From the NCBI GenBank assembly GCA_003168335.1, contig PMSM01000006.1, positions 372,001 to 436,000 on the forward strand: a stretch of 64,000 nucleotides of DNA, written 5' to 3'. The position numbers and the translations under genes are program-made. This DNA is from Blastocatellia bacterium. GTDB taxonomy: Bacteria; Acidobacteriota; Blastocatellia; Pyrinomonadales; Pyrinomonadaceae. The notes under the pieces were generated by a model. It was not told where the DNA came from. It saw only the letters and a program-made list of their open reading frames with translations, and did not search any database. Within the stretch, counting starts at the first letter, position 1. The number at the start of each line of letters is the position of its first letter. Shown here piece by piece: positions 8,982 to 18,465 of the stretch.

Positions 8982-10268
8982 CTACTTACTGGAGTTGCAG
9001 ACTATCGGAGCTTGCCAGGAGGACTTGGGACGCACAAATCCGCGTACTCGACCCCAATGATAATGGTCCTCTCCAACCTCGGAAAGATTGAGCGCCGTGA
9101 ATTGAAAAGTGCGATCAACCCAATCTACGGTCGTGTTTGTTGAAAGATTATGTAGAAAAACATCCAGGGTATATTCGCCGGGAAGCATCGTGACCTCGAT
9201 GGCCACCCTGAGCTCATGCACACCCGGGGCGAGCTTCAAAGGCGCACCACAGTCATCCAGACTGCAGACCGTCGCCACTCGTAAACCGTCCAGGGTTGAG
9301 ATGCCTACTTCCACCGCCGCCTCTTCAATTAGATCTTTGATATCGTAAATCAGCGAAACGCAAAAGTCCTGACCCAGGAATATCTGACTGATAGCCTGCG
9401 CCGCACCATCATACAGGCCAACCCGTCGCAACCAACCCTGCCCATTGTTTATGCGAGCAGCATTTTCCGGTATTGAGCCGTCGCCCTTCACTGCATCTTC
9501 GGATTTGAGATAGGTGGTGACCACCTTCTCAACCTCATCATCCATCAGCAATTGTCCGTGATCGAGAAGAATGGCGCGCGTGCACAGGCTCTTGATAGCC
9601 GGCATACTGTGAGACACGAACAATATCGTACGCCCCTCCCTGGCCACTTCACCCATCTTCCCCAAACACTTCCGCTGAAATTCTGCGTCTCCGACAGCCA
9701 GCACTTCGTCGACTACCAGGATTTCTGGTTCCAGGTGCGCCGCCACAGCGAAAGCCAGACGCACATACATGCCGCTCGAATAGCGCTTGACGGGAGTGTC
9801 AAGGAATTTTTCAATACCTGAAAAACTAATTATCTGATCGAATTTGCGATCGATCTCGTCGCGTCTCATGCCCAGGATGGTGCCGTTCAAGTAAACGTTT
9901 TCGCGCCCCGTGAGCTCGGGGTGAAATCCGGTTCCAACTTCCAGCAAAGAGCCCAACCTCCCGCGCATTTTTATCCGACCCTCAGTTGGTTCCGTGATCC
10001 GAGAAAGCAGCTTCAGCAGCGTACTCTTGCCGGCCCCGTTTCGTCCGATGATGCCGAGCACCTCGCCCGGTTCAACCTGAAACGAGACATTCCTTAGTGC
10101 CCAGAGGGTTTCGTCCCGCGGTACGGGCTGTCTTAGGTTTCGCAAACGGCGGAATGGGGAAAGCAGCGCGCTGGTAAAAGCCTCGGCGAAACTGTCGTGT
10201 CGCTCTTGCCGTGCGCCGATGCGATAGCGCTTACCCAAATTTTCTACGATGATTGCCGTCTCACTCAT
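8982..10268 (-). CDS. wzt: Polysaccharide ABC exporter ATPase with C-terminal glycan-binding domain (Wzt)
   Basis: A 428-residue protein. The first 250 residues are an ABC ATPase with Walker A GRNGAGKST at 75-83, signature YSSGM at 163-167 and Walker B EILVVDE at 182-188, in the family that includes TagH and RfbE. Residues about 270-428 form a beta-rich domain (SIPENAARINNGQGWL, HELRVAIEVTMLPGEYTLD) like the carbohydrate-binding tail of Wzt, which recognises the finished, capped O-polysaccharide. It powers export across the inner membrane together with the permease just upstream (gap 3 bp). The presence of the tail argues for chain-terminated polymer recognition, so a capping enzyme is expected nearby. 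Confidence 0.92.
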   Translation of the reverse strand: MSETAIIVENLGKRYRIGARQERHDSFAEAFTSALLSPFRRLRNLRQPVPRDETLWALRNVSFQVEPGEVLGIIGRNGAGKSTLLKLLSRITEPTEGRIKMRGRLGSLLEVGTGFHPELTGRENVYLNGTILGMRRDEIDRKFDQIISFSGIEKFLDTPVKRYSSGMYVRLAFAVAAHLEPEILVVDEVLAVGDAEFQRKCLGKMGEVAREGRTILFVSHSMPAIKSLCTRAILLDHGQLLMDDEVEKVVTTYLKSEDAVKGDGSIPENAARINNGQGWLRRVGLYDGAAQAISQIFLGQDFCVSLIYDIKDLIEEAAVEVGISTLDGLRVATVCSLDDCGAPLKLAPGVHELRVAIEVTMLPGEYTLDVFLHNLSTNTTVDWVDRTFQFTALNLSEVGEDHYHWGRVRGFVRPKSSWQAPIVCNSSK

Positions 10269-10271
10269 GGT

Positions 10272-11114
10272 CTATACGATGTCCGCGAAATGTCTTTCGG
10301 CTCGCCGGAAATAGAATAGTCCGCCGAGGAGCAACAGCAGCGCCACAGCCGTTGAGATGAAAATCTCCCTTCCCGGCAACGCTGCCTTACCCAGCAAAGC
10401 CCAGCGAAAGCCTTCGATTACTCCGACCATGGGGTTGGCCGCGTACACGGCGCGCCACCGCTCCGGCAATACGCTGCTGGGATAAACTACCGGCGAAACA
10501 AACATCCCGAATTGCGTAATGAACGGCACAACATAGCGGACGTCCCGGTAATGTATATTCAAAGCCGAGAACCACAACCCTACTCCGAGCACGGTAGTCA
10601 TCAGCAGTAACAGAAAAGCGGGCAACCAAAGCGCGTTCCAGGTTAAGCCGAATCTGTAAAAGAAGAGCAGGCCCAGCATCACCAGAAAAGAGATCGCCCA
10701 ATCCACCAGCGTCGGAAACAAGCTGCTCAAAGGAATCAACAGTCGCGGAAAGTAAACTTTCGAGATCAGATTGGCATTATTCACCAAACTATTTGCAGAA
10801 TTATTCAGGGTCGAAGAGAAGTATTGCCATGGCACTAAGGCCGAGAAAAAGAAGATGGGATAGGGTGCGCCCTCGGAAGGCATATTGGCTAGTCTTCCGA
10901 AAATGAACGTGAAAATAACCATAGTCAAGAAAGGCTGAAGAACGACCCAAACCGCACCGAGGACCGTCTGCTTGTATCGCACGGAGATGTCGCGCCACAC
11001 GAGAAAAAAAAGCAGGTCACGATAATGCCACAGCTCGCGCAGATTAATCGCCGCGAAACCACTTGTCGGCTCGACAGTGATAGTCGGCAAGGCGCGTTGG
11101 TGTGAAGTATCCAT
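10272..11114 (-). CDS. wzm: Polysaccharide ABC exporter permease (Wzm)
   Basis: A 280-residue ABC-2 type membrane protein with about six hydrophobic spans (for example VVLQPFLTMVIFTFIFGRL, ISFLVMLGLLFFY, LLLMTTVLGVGLWF and a C-terminal FISTAVALLLLLGGLFYF). The cytoplasmic N-terminus contains REL.HYRDLLFFLVWRDISVRYKQT, the coupling segment of Wzm/TagG/KpsM permeases. With Wzt it forms the transporter that moves lipid-linked polysaccharide across the inner membrane. Its ATG shares one base with the stop of the WbqC-like gene (TAATG), a sign of coupled translation. Confidence 0.92.
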   Translation of the reverse strand: MDTSHQRALPTITVEPTSGFAAINLRELWHYRDLLFFLVWRDISVRYKQTVLGAVWVVLQPFLTMVIFTFIFGRLANMPSEGAPYPIFFFSALVPWQYFSSTLNNSANSLVNNANLISKVYFPRLLIPLSSLFPTLVDWAISFLVMLGLLFFYRFGLTWNALWLPAFLLLLMTTVLGVGLWFSALNIHYRDVRYVVPFITQFGMFVSPVVYPSSVLPERWRAVYAANPMVGVIEGFRWALLGKAALPGREIFISTAVALLLLLGGLFYFRRAERHFADIV

Positions 11115-11848
11115 TACCCGTGCGCTCCTTCTATTGATTCACCCGCAATCAGTCGTCCGGTATCCTCAAAACCACAATTCATCAACGCGTCGACAATTGA
11201 CAGTCCTGGCACAAACTCATCGACGTTAGTTTGCGGGTAGACCGGGTGCTGGAAATTCTGGTAGATCAGCTCAATACCCTCAGCAGCAAATTTTTCATCC
11301 TCCTGATAACCAGACGCCCCGCCTCCGCATAAATAGGCTGTTCCGCCAACTGCTTTGACCATGTTTATTAGTAAGTCAGTGGAATGTCCCTCAGCGTCCA
11401 GAGTCGAGCCCCGGATAAGCCTGGAAGCGTCAAGCTTGACAGCATCGCTCATCGCAGCAATCGCAAAGCAGTTATGGTCCGTAATGCTGTCAGTGGGATT
11501 GTTGATCAGATCGGTCAGGAAAGGGAAAATCTGCTCGTAAAAGGGAGCGCGGCCATAATTCGTCTGGACGGCCCTCAGAATCTTTGTTCGCCACGGCGTG
11601 TTATTGTCGAGTTGTATCTCTTTGATAGGCCGCACGCTATGATAGGATCGAACCACAGGCATCGTCACCCACATGGGCTGTCGATTGATCAGGAACCTGA
11701 CCCGGTTCGACCAGTTTCCACCCTTCTTTGGAAACTGGACATTGTCCATTAACAAGAAAAAATCGGCGCGGGCGATTTTGTTGAAGTAACCTAGCCAGGG
11801 GAAAAAGTTGGGCTGGTGGATTGCGACTACCTTCTTACTTTCCGGCAT
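11114..11848 (-). CDS. WbqC-like family protein
   Basis: A 244-residue protein beginning VVAIHQPNFFPWLGYFNKI at 7-25, the hallmark opening of the WbqC-like family found in O-antigen and glycan loci, followed by FFLLMDNVQF.KKGGNWSNRVRF. No biochemical activity is firmly established for the family; because members usually accompany amino-sugar genes, an acyl or amino-acyl transfer to the sugar has been considered. Here it lies between a GNAT acetyltransferase (overlap 14 bp) and the Wzm permease (overlap 1 bp). The ATG at 11848 is well supported by the family N-terminus. Confidence 0.85.
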   Translation of the reverse strand: MPESKKVVAIHQPNFFPWLGYFNKIARADFFLLMDNVQFPKKGGNWSNRVRFLINRQPMWVTMPVVRSYHSVRPIKEIQLDNNTPWRTKILRAVQTNYGRAPFYEQIFPFLTDLINNPTDSITDHNCFAIAAMSDAVKLDASRLIRGSTLDAEGHSTDLLINMVKAVGGTAYLCGGGASGYQEDEKFAAEGIELIYQNFQHPVYPQTNVDEFVPGLSIVDALMNCGFEDTGRLIAGESIEGAHG

Positions 11849-12362
11849 GTTCTTCTCGCAGGATTCCCATCACGAATACATCCAGGTAGTCACCATTGAT
11901 GTGGGCGGCCTGGCGGAGAACGCCCTCGCGAACGAAGCCGGCCTTTTCATAACTTCGAATGGCTGCCGTGTTCGTATTGAAGACATGCAAGTAAACTCTA
12001 TGGAGATTGAGATCGTTGAAGGCGAAGGAAAGCAACAGCTTCACCGCTTCGGTACCAAGACCTTTTCCGCGCTCTGAAGCATCCCCCAGCCTAATCTGTA
12101 ATTCAGAGCTCCGATGGATTTCACTAATACTATGCAGTTGGCACGAGCCGATCAACTTGCTGGTTTCCAGTAAGCGAATCCCGAAAAGCACTGTATCGGT
12201 GCGCTGCCGGACAGACTCAAACCAAGCCTGATGCTCCGATTCACTAATTGGCTTGTAAGGCGCATTGGACAAAACATCATCCCGATCATTTATCCAACCA
12301 AACATGACGGCCAGGTCGTCGCGGGTTATCGGCGCAAGAGCGATTCGTGCTGACTTAAACAT
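11835..12362 (-). CDS. GNAT-family N-acetyltransferase (RimJ/RimL-like)
   Basis: About 175 residues from the ATG at 12362. It opens ARIALAPITRDDLAVMFGW and contains the acetyl-CoA pyrophosphate-binding signature region LGDASERGKGLGTEAVKLLLSFAF (R/QxxGxG/A). The LHRVYLHVFNTNTAAIRSYEKAGF segment is the classic RimJ/RimL C-terminal half. In glycan loci such enzymes often acetylate the amino group of 4-amino or 3-amino sugars. A TTG at 12413 would add 17 residues with no family match, so the ATG is preferred. The 3' end overlaps the WbqC-like gene by 14 bp. Confidence 0.85.
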   Translation of the reverse strand: MFKSARIALAPITRDDLAVMFGWINDRDDVLSNAPYKPISESEHQAWFESVRQRTDTVLFGIRLLETSKLIGSCQLHSISEIHRSSELQIRLGDASERGKGLGTEAVKLLLSFAFNDLNLHRVYLHVFNTNTAAIRSYEKAGFVREGVLRQAAHINGDYLDVFVMGILREEHAGK

Positions 12363-12452
12363 TCCACCTGCCCCATGTTGTAATGCAGTGTGAGTATGGT
12401 AATAGGAGTTCAAATGAATCGATGTTTGGGTAACATCGAAAGCATCGTCCGC

Positions 12453-13226
12453 TTACGAACTCACATGCACCCGACTGGAATCTACGCATAAAGCCCTTTG
12501 CTCATCGGTCAGGATGTCATCCACCGAGATGCCCAACTTGGCAGCCAACTCTTCGATCTTTGTGTATAAGGGCTTGTATGTTTCGCGCCACCAGATTGGG
12601 TGGGTCAACAACTGAATGCGTAGAGATTGTTTCTCTCGAAAAATTCGTAAGATATCCTTGCCCCGCCAATTCTGATTGGAATCAGACACATATTCAATGT
12701 TCTCGAAGAACACTTGGCTGTAGGTGTTTACCCGGCCATTCTTCAACCGCAATTGTTTGATATTGCGATAGCCGGGCATATGAAAGGACGCGGCGGCGAT
12801 AGAGGTTTGAAACCTCTTTTCCATGTCGCGTGCTGTCTCTTCAACCCGCTCGACGATCTTCGCATCCTCATCGATTTGATTCGCATCAAAATGCAGGCCC
12901 AACCAATGTCCTTGTGCGAGTATTTGCTGGACGACTGATTCCGTCTCAGAACCGTCAAAGCGGTAAAATGGCGAGTCCTTTTGAAAGAAATAAGTTGATT
13001 GAATGCCTATTTTGGCCTCTAAAGTGCTGATCGGAAGCACCCAACTCGGGTCATAATCTACGTCATGCCGAAGTAGGACGAATGGTTCACTCGGTAATGT
13101 ACCATCTCCCGCGAGACAGGAAAAGCTAACAAAATCAAAGCCTGAGTCCAACGCAGCGCTTAAACAAAGGCGGTAGGCCTTCCATGTAAAGGGTTCGACC
13201 TGTTCTTGGTTGAATTCTTTAATCAA
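12453..13226 (-). CDS. Polysaccharide deacetylase-like protein
   Basis: A 257-residue protein with the metal-site motif LLRHDVDYDP (HDVD at 54-57), a GIQSTYFFQ strand, GHWLGLHFDAN with a likely metal-binding His, and a C-terminal QLLTHPIWW strand. This is the pattern of the NodB/CE4-related subgroup with HDVD in place of TFDDG. It should be a cytoplasmic or membrane-associated deacetylase or hydrolase of a glycan intermediate; no signal peptide is visible. It overlaps the upstream epimerase gene by 8 bp. The substrate is not deducible. Confidence 0.78.
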   Translation of the reverse strand: MIKEFNQEQVEPFTWKAYRLCLSAALDSGFDFVSFSCLAGDGTLPSEPFVLLRHDVDYDPSWVLPISTLEAKIGIQSTYFFQKDSPFYRFDGSETESVVQQILAQGHWLGLHFDANQIDEDAKIVERVEETARDMEKRFQTSIAAASFHMPGYRNIKQLRLKNGRVNTYSQVFFENIEYVSDSNQNWRGKDILRIFREKQSLRIQLLTHPIWWRETYKPLYTKIEELAAKLGISVDDILTDEQRALCVDSSRVHVSS

Positions 13227-14091
13227 GGGTTCGGCTTATTCCTTCGAGAAAGGGAGTTAGATTGAGGTCGCGAAACTGCTCTTTCAATTTCGAGTTGTCG
13301 GCCATCCATCCGCCTTGCTGGTCGCCCGTCACTATTTCAAACCTGGGGCTTGCTCCCAGGACATCGCCGATTATCGATCCTATTTGGTGAATGCTGAGCT
13401 CTTCATCCCCGCCCACATTGAAGACTTCAAACCCCGGAGAAGCGTCCTCTGTCTCAATTGCCGCCTGAATAATTCTGCAAACATCCGCGACATAGACTGG
13501 TGTCAGCCTCAGACCTGAGCCTCCGGGCAACTGTATAGGCTCATCGTTGCGTACGCGCTCGATCAGCGAAGGGATTAAGGTTCCTGCCTGACCTGGTCCA
13601 TAGACCGTGAACAATCGGAGCGCCACGCATCTGAAGTAAGCGGCGTATGATTCCACCAGCATCTCAGCAATTCGCTTTGACCTGCCGTAAAAAGATGTAG
13701 GGTCGGGCGAATGACTCTCGCTAATTAGCTCGTGGCAAGGTCGATAGACATTGGCGGTTGAGGCTAAAACAAAAATCTTGACGCCATGTTGTCGCGCATA
13801 TTCGAGCAGCCTCATCACCGAGCTGACATTGACGGAGAAAACCTCCCAGGCCTTTTCAGGAAAATCGCGGTAGGCTTTCGATTGCGCCAAACACACAATG
13901 GCGTCAATTCGACCCGGTAGCACCAACTCCCCGGTGGAATCACTCAGATCCGCTTGAGTCCAGGTCGAGTTCCCCTCATCTTTGAACTTTCCCCTCTCCC
14001 TGACGAGCGCACAAACCTCATGCCGCTGCGTCAACCGTGTGCGCAAGTGACCACCGATGAATCCGGTAGCGCCCGTAAGGAGAACGTTCAC
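13219..14091 (-). CDS. NAD-dependent epimerase/dehydratase (extended SDR)
   Basis: A 290-residue extended SDR with the GATGFIG loop at 7-13, a STANVY segment, and SFYGRSK supplying the Tyr-Lys pair. It is shorter than the other SDRs of the locus and ends soon after the substrate-binding helices. The start is a GTG whose bases overlap the TGA of the upstream methyltransferase (GTGA), so translation is coupled. It likely reduces or epimerises a nucleotide sugar in the cytoplasm; the exact reaction cannot be told apart from sequence. Confidence 0.83.
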   Translation of the reverse strand: MNVLLTGATGFIGGHLRTRLTQRHEVCALVRERGKFKDEGNSTWTQADLSDSTGELVLPGRIDAIVCLAQSKAYRDFPEKAWEVFSVNVSSVMRLLEYARQHGVKIFVLASTANVYRPCHELISESHSPDPTSFYGRSKRIAEMLVESYAAYFRCVALRLFTVYGPGQAGTLIPSLIERVRNDEPIQLPGGSGLRLTPVYVADVCRIIQAAIETEDASPGFEVFNVGGDEELSIHQIGSIIGDVLGASPRFEIVTGDQQGGWMADNSKLKEQFRDLNLTPFLEGISRTLD

Positions 14092-14894
14092 GTCGCGCTC
14101 GTCACCTGCAGCCGGTAAAAGTAGTTCGAACGATATTGATCAACCTCGTGGACCTCTCTGGCCACGATCCGCAAGCCTGCTCGATCAATGAGCCGATCAC
14201 TGTCTGCAGCGCTGAGCCGCTTGAAATGAAAGACATCTTCAGCACCTTCAGGTTTCTTTAACTGGCTATACCATTCCGGCGAATTGGCGGGCTTGGGCGT
14301 GTTGGCGCTTTTCTCTCCTACCCAAAGGCCTATCTCACCATTCTCACCACAGACCCTACGCGCTTCAAGCAAAACTGGAAGCGGATCCACAAAATGATCC
14401 AGCGACGTAGCAAACACGACGTGATCAAAAACACCGTCGCGAAAGGGCAGGTACTCACCCAGAGCACAGAACTGAGTGTAATCAGCTTCTGACCCTCCCA
14501 CCAGTGGGTCAACTCCTACAAAGCGGGTTCCCTCGGCACCTGACGCAAAATGTGAAGGCCAGGCTTGCGGCCCGCAGCCGACGTCCAGAACAAGGCCATC
14601 AAACCGGCAGAAATTACTGAAATCAATAGAAACCTGCCTTTTCCCGACATTGAGATTGTTTTGGGGATCCTTCCGATAGGAGACCACACCATTTGCTTGC
14701 AGTTGTTCCCAGGCTGGCCAGAGGTCTGAGGATTCTTTCCACGATGAGGGAATCAGGTTCCACGTATGAGCGAGCCAGGGATAGGAGCTCTGGCACAAGC
14801 TGCACACCGCATCCTGTGATTCTATTAACGGCATTGGCGCCCGGCATCCGGGACACGCAATAATCTTGTTGATTTCCGAAATATTCAGCTTCAA
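14088..14894 (-). CDS. Methyltransferase with N-terminal Trm112-like zinc ribbon
   Basis: A 268-residue protein. The first 40 residues hold a CPGC and CSLC pair (C14, C17, C31, C34), a Trm112-type zinc ribbon, followed by a class I methyltransferase domain with motif I LVLDVGCGPQ at 101-110 and FDHVVFATSLDHFVDP as the post-motif segment. It probably methylates a sugar. A related layout, but without the cysteines, occurs at 24153-25208, which also neighbours an asparagine-synthetase homologue. It lies about 100 bp downstream of asnB copy 2 and overlaps the next epimerase by 4 bp. Confidence 0.83.
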   Translation of the reverse strand: MKLNISEINKIIACPGCRAPMPLIESQDAVCSLCQSSYPWLAHTWNLIPSSWKESSDLWPAWEQLQANGVVSYRKDPQNNLNVGKRQVSIDFSNFCRFDGLVLDVGCGPQAWPSHFASGAEGTRFVGVDPLVGGSEADYTQFCALGEYLPFRDGVFDHVVFATSLDHFVDPLPVLLEARRVCGENGEIGLWVGEKSANTPKPANSPEWYSQLKKPEGAEDVFHFKRLSAADSDRLIDRAGLRIVAREVHEVDQYRSNYFYRLQVTSAT

Positions 14895-14997
14895 TCTATT
14901 TCCTTCCCACTAAATTACAGTCTTACGCACTAGCCGCTGGTTAGGCACGTTCGGTCAGTCACGGCAAGCGACGAACGATCGATATTATGGATCAGAA

Positions 14998-16881
14998 TCA
15001 TCGTCCGGCCAAAAACTGGCGGCACCACCACTCGAAGCTCAAAAGCGACCAGATCAATAGCCGGCGATTCACCCGTCCGGAACAGTGGTCGTCGAGGATC
15101 TGCGTTACGTATTTCGGCTCGAGAAACTCGTAAATGCTGGCCTTCGGATCGCGCAGCAGCCGATTGATATAGTCGATGCTTTCGCCGCGAAACCAACTGG
15201 CATCCGGCGCGCTAAAGCCCTGCTTGGCGCGCTCGGTAATCTCGCGCGGAATCAGACGGCTCATCGCCTGACGCAGCACAGTCTTGCCGTCGCTTGTCTC
15301 TTTTTCATAGATGAGGCGCTTGCCCGGCTGGTTCTCATCCACACGCGGCGCGCGTTCGATGTTGCGCAGCTTGTGATGGGCAGGAATCTGCATGGCGAAA
15401 TTTACCAGCTCATTATCCAGAAATGGCACGCGCGTCTCGAGCGAATGGGCCATGCTGAGCTTGTCCTCGACCACCAGCAGGCCATGCAGGAAAGTTTTGA
15501 GCTCGAAGTAGAGTGACGCGTTGATGTAGTCACCATTACCCTTGAAGCTTCCCGGCCAGCGTGCGAAAACGTCACGAAAAACTTGAAAGGTTGAATGGTC
15601 GCCGATTTGCCTGGCGGTCTCGGAATTGAACAGCCTTCGCTTGTCCTCATCGGGCACCAGACGCTGCCAGAATTCATAATAGCGGCGCAGATACTGATCG
15701 CGGCCGCTGCTGTTCATGCCGCGATAGTACCGCCACGGATAACCGCCAAACAGTTCGTCACCACCGGCTCCCGAGAGCACGACCTTGACGAACTTGCCCG
15801 CCAGGCGGGCCACGTAATAATTTGGATAGCACTGACCTACACGCAAGTCTTCCAAATGCCAGATTAATTCCGGCAACACCCATTCCATGTCGCCGGCATG
15901 CATCACCACTTCGTAATGCTCTGTCTTGAACAGGTTCGCCATAACTTCGGCGTTGTGGCGCTCATCGAATCCGAACTCGAGACCGGTTGCCGAGCTTAAG
16001 TCGAAACCGCCCGTGAAGGTAGTCAAGCGTGGTAGATGACGGACCGCGACCGATGTGATTGAGCCGGAGTCCATACCGCCGCTCAAATATGAGCCGACTG
16101 GCACATCGCTGACCAGTTGGCGCGTGACCGCCTCAATGAACAATTGATAAAGCCGCTCAGCGTTTTCCTGTTCGGACAGATTGGACGTCTCAGCGCCGGC
16201 GGGAAAATCCCAGTAAGCACGCGGCTCGGGAATACGATCGCCTCTGAGGTCGATCGTCATAACATGACCCGGCGGCAAAAGTCTTATGCCTTCAAACAAA
16301 GTCAGGTCCGTAAAGATATTCTGAAAAGCAAAATATTCATTTAGCGCCGGATAAGAGACCGCACGCGAGACTTGCGGGTGTTCGAGGATGGCCTTAATTT
16401 CGGACGCGAACACGAAAAGGCCACCCTTTGCGTACCAATAGAGAGGCTTAATCCCATAACGATCGCGGGCCAGAAAAAGAGTTTGTTTTCTGCGATCAAG
16501 AAGAGCGAAGGCGAACATTCCGTTGAAGTGGTCGACGCAGTTTTCACCCCATTCTTCGTATGCGTGAATGACAACCTCGGTGTCCGTCTTGGAATGGAAA
16601 TGGTATCCGAGAGCTTCCAGCTCGATGCTCATCTTCTGAAAGTTGTAAATCTCTCCGTTGTAGGTGATCACCACGTCACCGGTCTGGTTCGCCATTGGCT
16701 GATGGCCGGCGGGCGAAAGATCTATGATCGCGAGACGGCGATGGCCGAGCCCGACGGGCCCATCTGTGTACTGCCCTTCGCCGTCGGGGCCGCGATGACT
16801 GATCCGGTCGGTCATGCGTTTGAGCAGACCGACCGAAACCGGTTCTCCCTTAAGATCACAGACTCCTACAATTCCACACAT
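14998..16881 (-). CDS. asnB: Asparagine synthase (glutamine-hydrolysing) homologue, copy 2
   Basis: A 627-residue AsnB with Cys2 (MCGIVG), HRGPDGEG at 29-36, NGEIYNF at 75-81 and the ATP loop SGGMDSG at 267-273 (Met replaces the usual Leu). The glutaminase half is about 85% identical to that of copy 3 (22257-24149) over the first 130 residues, while the synthetase half is much less similar. The location suggests ATP- and glutamine-dependent amidation of a sugar carboxylate rather than free asparagine synthesis. No strong ribosome-binding site is visible; AAAGA lies about 9 bases upstream of the ATG. Confidence 0.9.
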   Translation of the reverse strand: MCGIVGVCDLKGEPVSVGLLKRMTDRISHRGPDGEGQYTDGPVGLGHRRLAIIDLSPAGHQPMANQTGDVVITYNGEIYNFQKMSIELEALGYHFHSKTDTEVVIHAYEEWGENCVDHFNGMFAFALLDRRKQTLFLARDRYGIKPLYWYAKGGLFVFASEIKAILEHPQVSRAVSYPALNEYFAFQNIFTDLTLFEGIRLLPPGHVMTIDLRGDRIPEPRAYWDFPAGAETSNLSEQENAERLYQLFIEAVTRQLVSDVPVGSYLSGGMDSGSITSVAVRHLPRLTTFTGGFDLSSATGLEFGFDERHNAEVMANLFKTEHYEVVMHAGDMEWVLPELIWHLEDLRVGQCYPNYYVARLAGKFVKVVLSGAGGDELFGGYPWRYYRGMNSSGRDQYLRRYYEFWQRLVPDEDKRRLFNSETARQIGDHSTFQVFRDVFARWPGSFKGNGDYINASLYFELKTFLHGLLVVEDKLSMAHSLETRVPFLDNELVNFAMQIPAHHKLRNIERAPRVDENQPGKRLIYEKETSDGKTVLRQAMSRLIPREITERAKQGFSAPDASWFRGESIDYINRLLRDPKASIYEFLEPKYVTQILDDHCSGRVNRRLLIWSLLSFEWWCRQFLAGR

Positions 16882-17020
16882 AAACTATTCTTTGATCACG
16901 TCCACCGAAAATCTATCTAGTGGTTCGCTGCAACTCCGACGGGGTAAACCCACTTCGTTGCGCTCGCTTTCCACGTTCCCTTATGTCCACTAGTCTAAAT
17001 ATGAAGCAAAAATTATAGCA

Positions 17021-17036
17021 GCTGGCGAATGCCAGC
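17021..17036 (-). terminator. Possible hairpin terminator after the GT39 gene
   Basis: A perfect 6-bp stem (GCTGGC/GCCAGC) with a 4-base loop lies 2 bases past the GT39 stop codon. On the minus strand it is followed by TGCTATAATTTTTGC, a T-rich stretch that also contains a perfect TATAAT. It could be a weak intrinsic terminator, or the TATAAT could be the -10 box for asnB copy 2 (no convincing -35 is seen at 16-18 bp). Confidence 0.4.
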
Positions 17037-17038
17037 GA

Positions 17039-18394
17039 CTACTCCGCCGGTAACTCAATTATCGCTTCAGCTGATTTCCCCCGATTCTCGTTCTTGCGCC
17101 GTCTGGTATATAGCCCCCACCAGTAAAGCGCGCCACAGACTGCGAACACCAGCATGTAAGGATGTGCCGGCATCGTGTTTCGCGGCTCGGCGTCCAATGG
17201 CAAGCGAGTGATCGTCACGTAGAGCGGGAATGCCCACAGGGGAAGGAGCTCAACCAGGCGCCTGCGATTGATGAACAAGCCGATAGTCGCCAACACGAGG
17301 GGCAGAAGGCCGACACCGGCCAGCAGAGTCAACTTCATTGCAATTAGAAAATATCGTCGCTCTGACAGAGCCTGTCCGAAGGAGCGATTGTAATCCCCCA
17401 GCAGGTAATCGCCGCCGGAAATCCAGAGGTGAGGATACCCTTTGAGGCGCCGCACAAAATATGATTTCGGGTTACGCCGAATATTCTCCATCCCCACGCG
17501 CAACAGCTTTGGATCCAAATCAGAGAGCTCGACTTCTGTCATCGGCGGAGTCCTTAAGAGCTGTTTGACTATGGGGTCGTACTGCTCGGAGCCGGGAGCA
17601 TATTCAAAAGTGTACCAGTCGAAATAAGGTATCGTGCCTTGCCAGAAAATTAAGCCGGGACCGAATCCAACCAAACCGGTCGGCTTCTCCCTCACATTAT
17701 AATTCCGTACGAGCCACGGCACCGTGACCAGTACGGCAAAGACAACCAGCGCCATAGACATCTTCCACCAGGGCCTTTTGAACCGATGGAGCAACAAAAA
17801 AAGTCCAGCGAGAAAGATCGGGAACAACATTGCCTCTGGCCTGCAAAGACTGGCTACACCCAACGTCCCACCGGCGGCGCACATCCAGCGCCAACTCACT
17901 TTCTGGTAGCCGCGAATGATCAGATAAATAGCGCAGCAAATCAGAAATGTGTAGAGAATCTCGGTCAGCTTGGCTGCGACAAAATGTGATGTTAAGGGAT
18001 AGACCGCATTAATCGCCGCCGTTAACAGGGCCGCCTGTTGACTCAGGTAACGACGAGCGACAAAGTACATGAGGCAGCAGGTTGCGGCACCTATTACCGC
18101 TTGAGCTGCATAGACGACGATGTCATGAAATCCAAAGAGGGCGTAGAGGGCGCTCAAAAAATAGGGGTAAACGGGAGTGCGAAAAAGCGTCAGCTCATAG
18201 GGCGGTTGCGCCTTCAGCGAGAATCCGTTTCCCGCTAGTACGTTCCGCGCCAGCGTATCGTAGCCAATCGCATCATCCGGTATCCATTGACGAAAGGCCG
18301 CGAAAAGAAGTCGCACTGCAAGGCCCAAAAGAAAGATCAGAACAAGGTTCGTAGCTTGTGCGGATCTAACTTCTCTTGCTCGGATGAAGTTCAA
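17039..18394 (-). CDS. GT39-family (PMT/ArnT-like) membrane glycosyltransferase
   Basis: A 451-residue polytopic protein with about ten membrane spans. The first periplasmic loop carries WIPDDAIGYDTLARNVLAGNGFS, with the acidic pair D40/D41 where GT39 enzymes hold their catalytic Asp/Glu. FRTPVYPYFLSALYALFG follows, as in the PMT_2 family. Such enzymes use polyprenyl-phosphate sugars on the periplasmic side to decorate lipids, proteins or polysaccharide. The matching donor maker could be the polyprenyl-phosphate GT2 at 21080-21940. The TTG start is preceded by GGGAGG at a rather long spacing. The 3' end is followed by a small hairpin. Confidence 0.82.
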   Translation of the reverse strand: MNFIRAREVRSAQATNLVLIFLLGLAVRLLFAAFRQWIPDDAIGYDTLARNVLAGNGFSLKAQPPYELTLFRTPVYPYFLSALYALFGFHDIVVYAAQAVIGAATCCLMYFVARRYLSQQAALLTAAINAVYPLTSHFVAAKLTEILYTFLICCAIYLIIRGYQKVSWRWMCAAGGTLGVASLCRPEAMLFPIFLAGLFLLLHRFKRPWWKMSMALVVFAVLVTVPWLVRNYNVREKPTGLVGFGPGLIFWQGTIPYFDWYTFEYAPGSEQYDPIVKQLLRTPPMTEVELSDLDPKLLRVGMENIRRNPKSYFVRRLKGYPHLWISGGDYLLGDYNRSFGQALSERRYFLIAMKLTLLAGVGLLPLVLATIGLFINRRRLVELLPLWAFPLYVTITRLPLDAEPRNTMPAHPYMLVFAVCGALYWWGLYTRRRKNENRGKSAEAIIELPAE

Positions 18395-18465
18395 CGCTAT
18401 TCAAACCCTCCCTGTTTACAAATGCTGCCGCCACCTTCATTAGTTCCCGGACAGGTCAACTTCGA

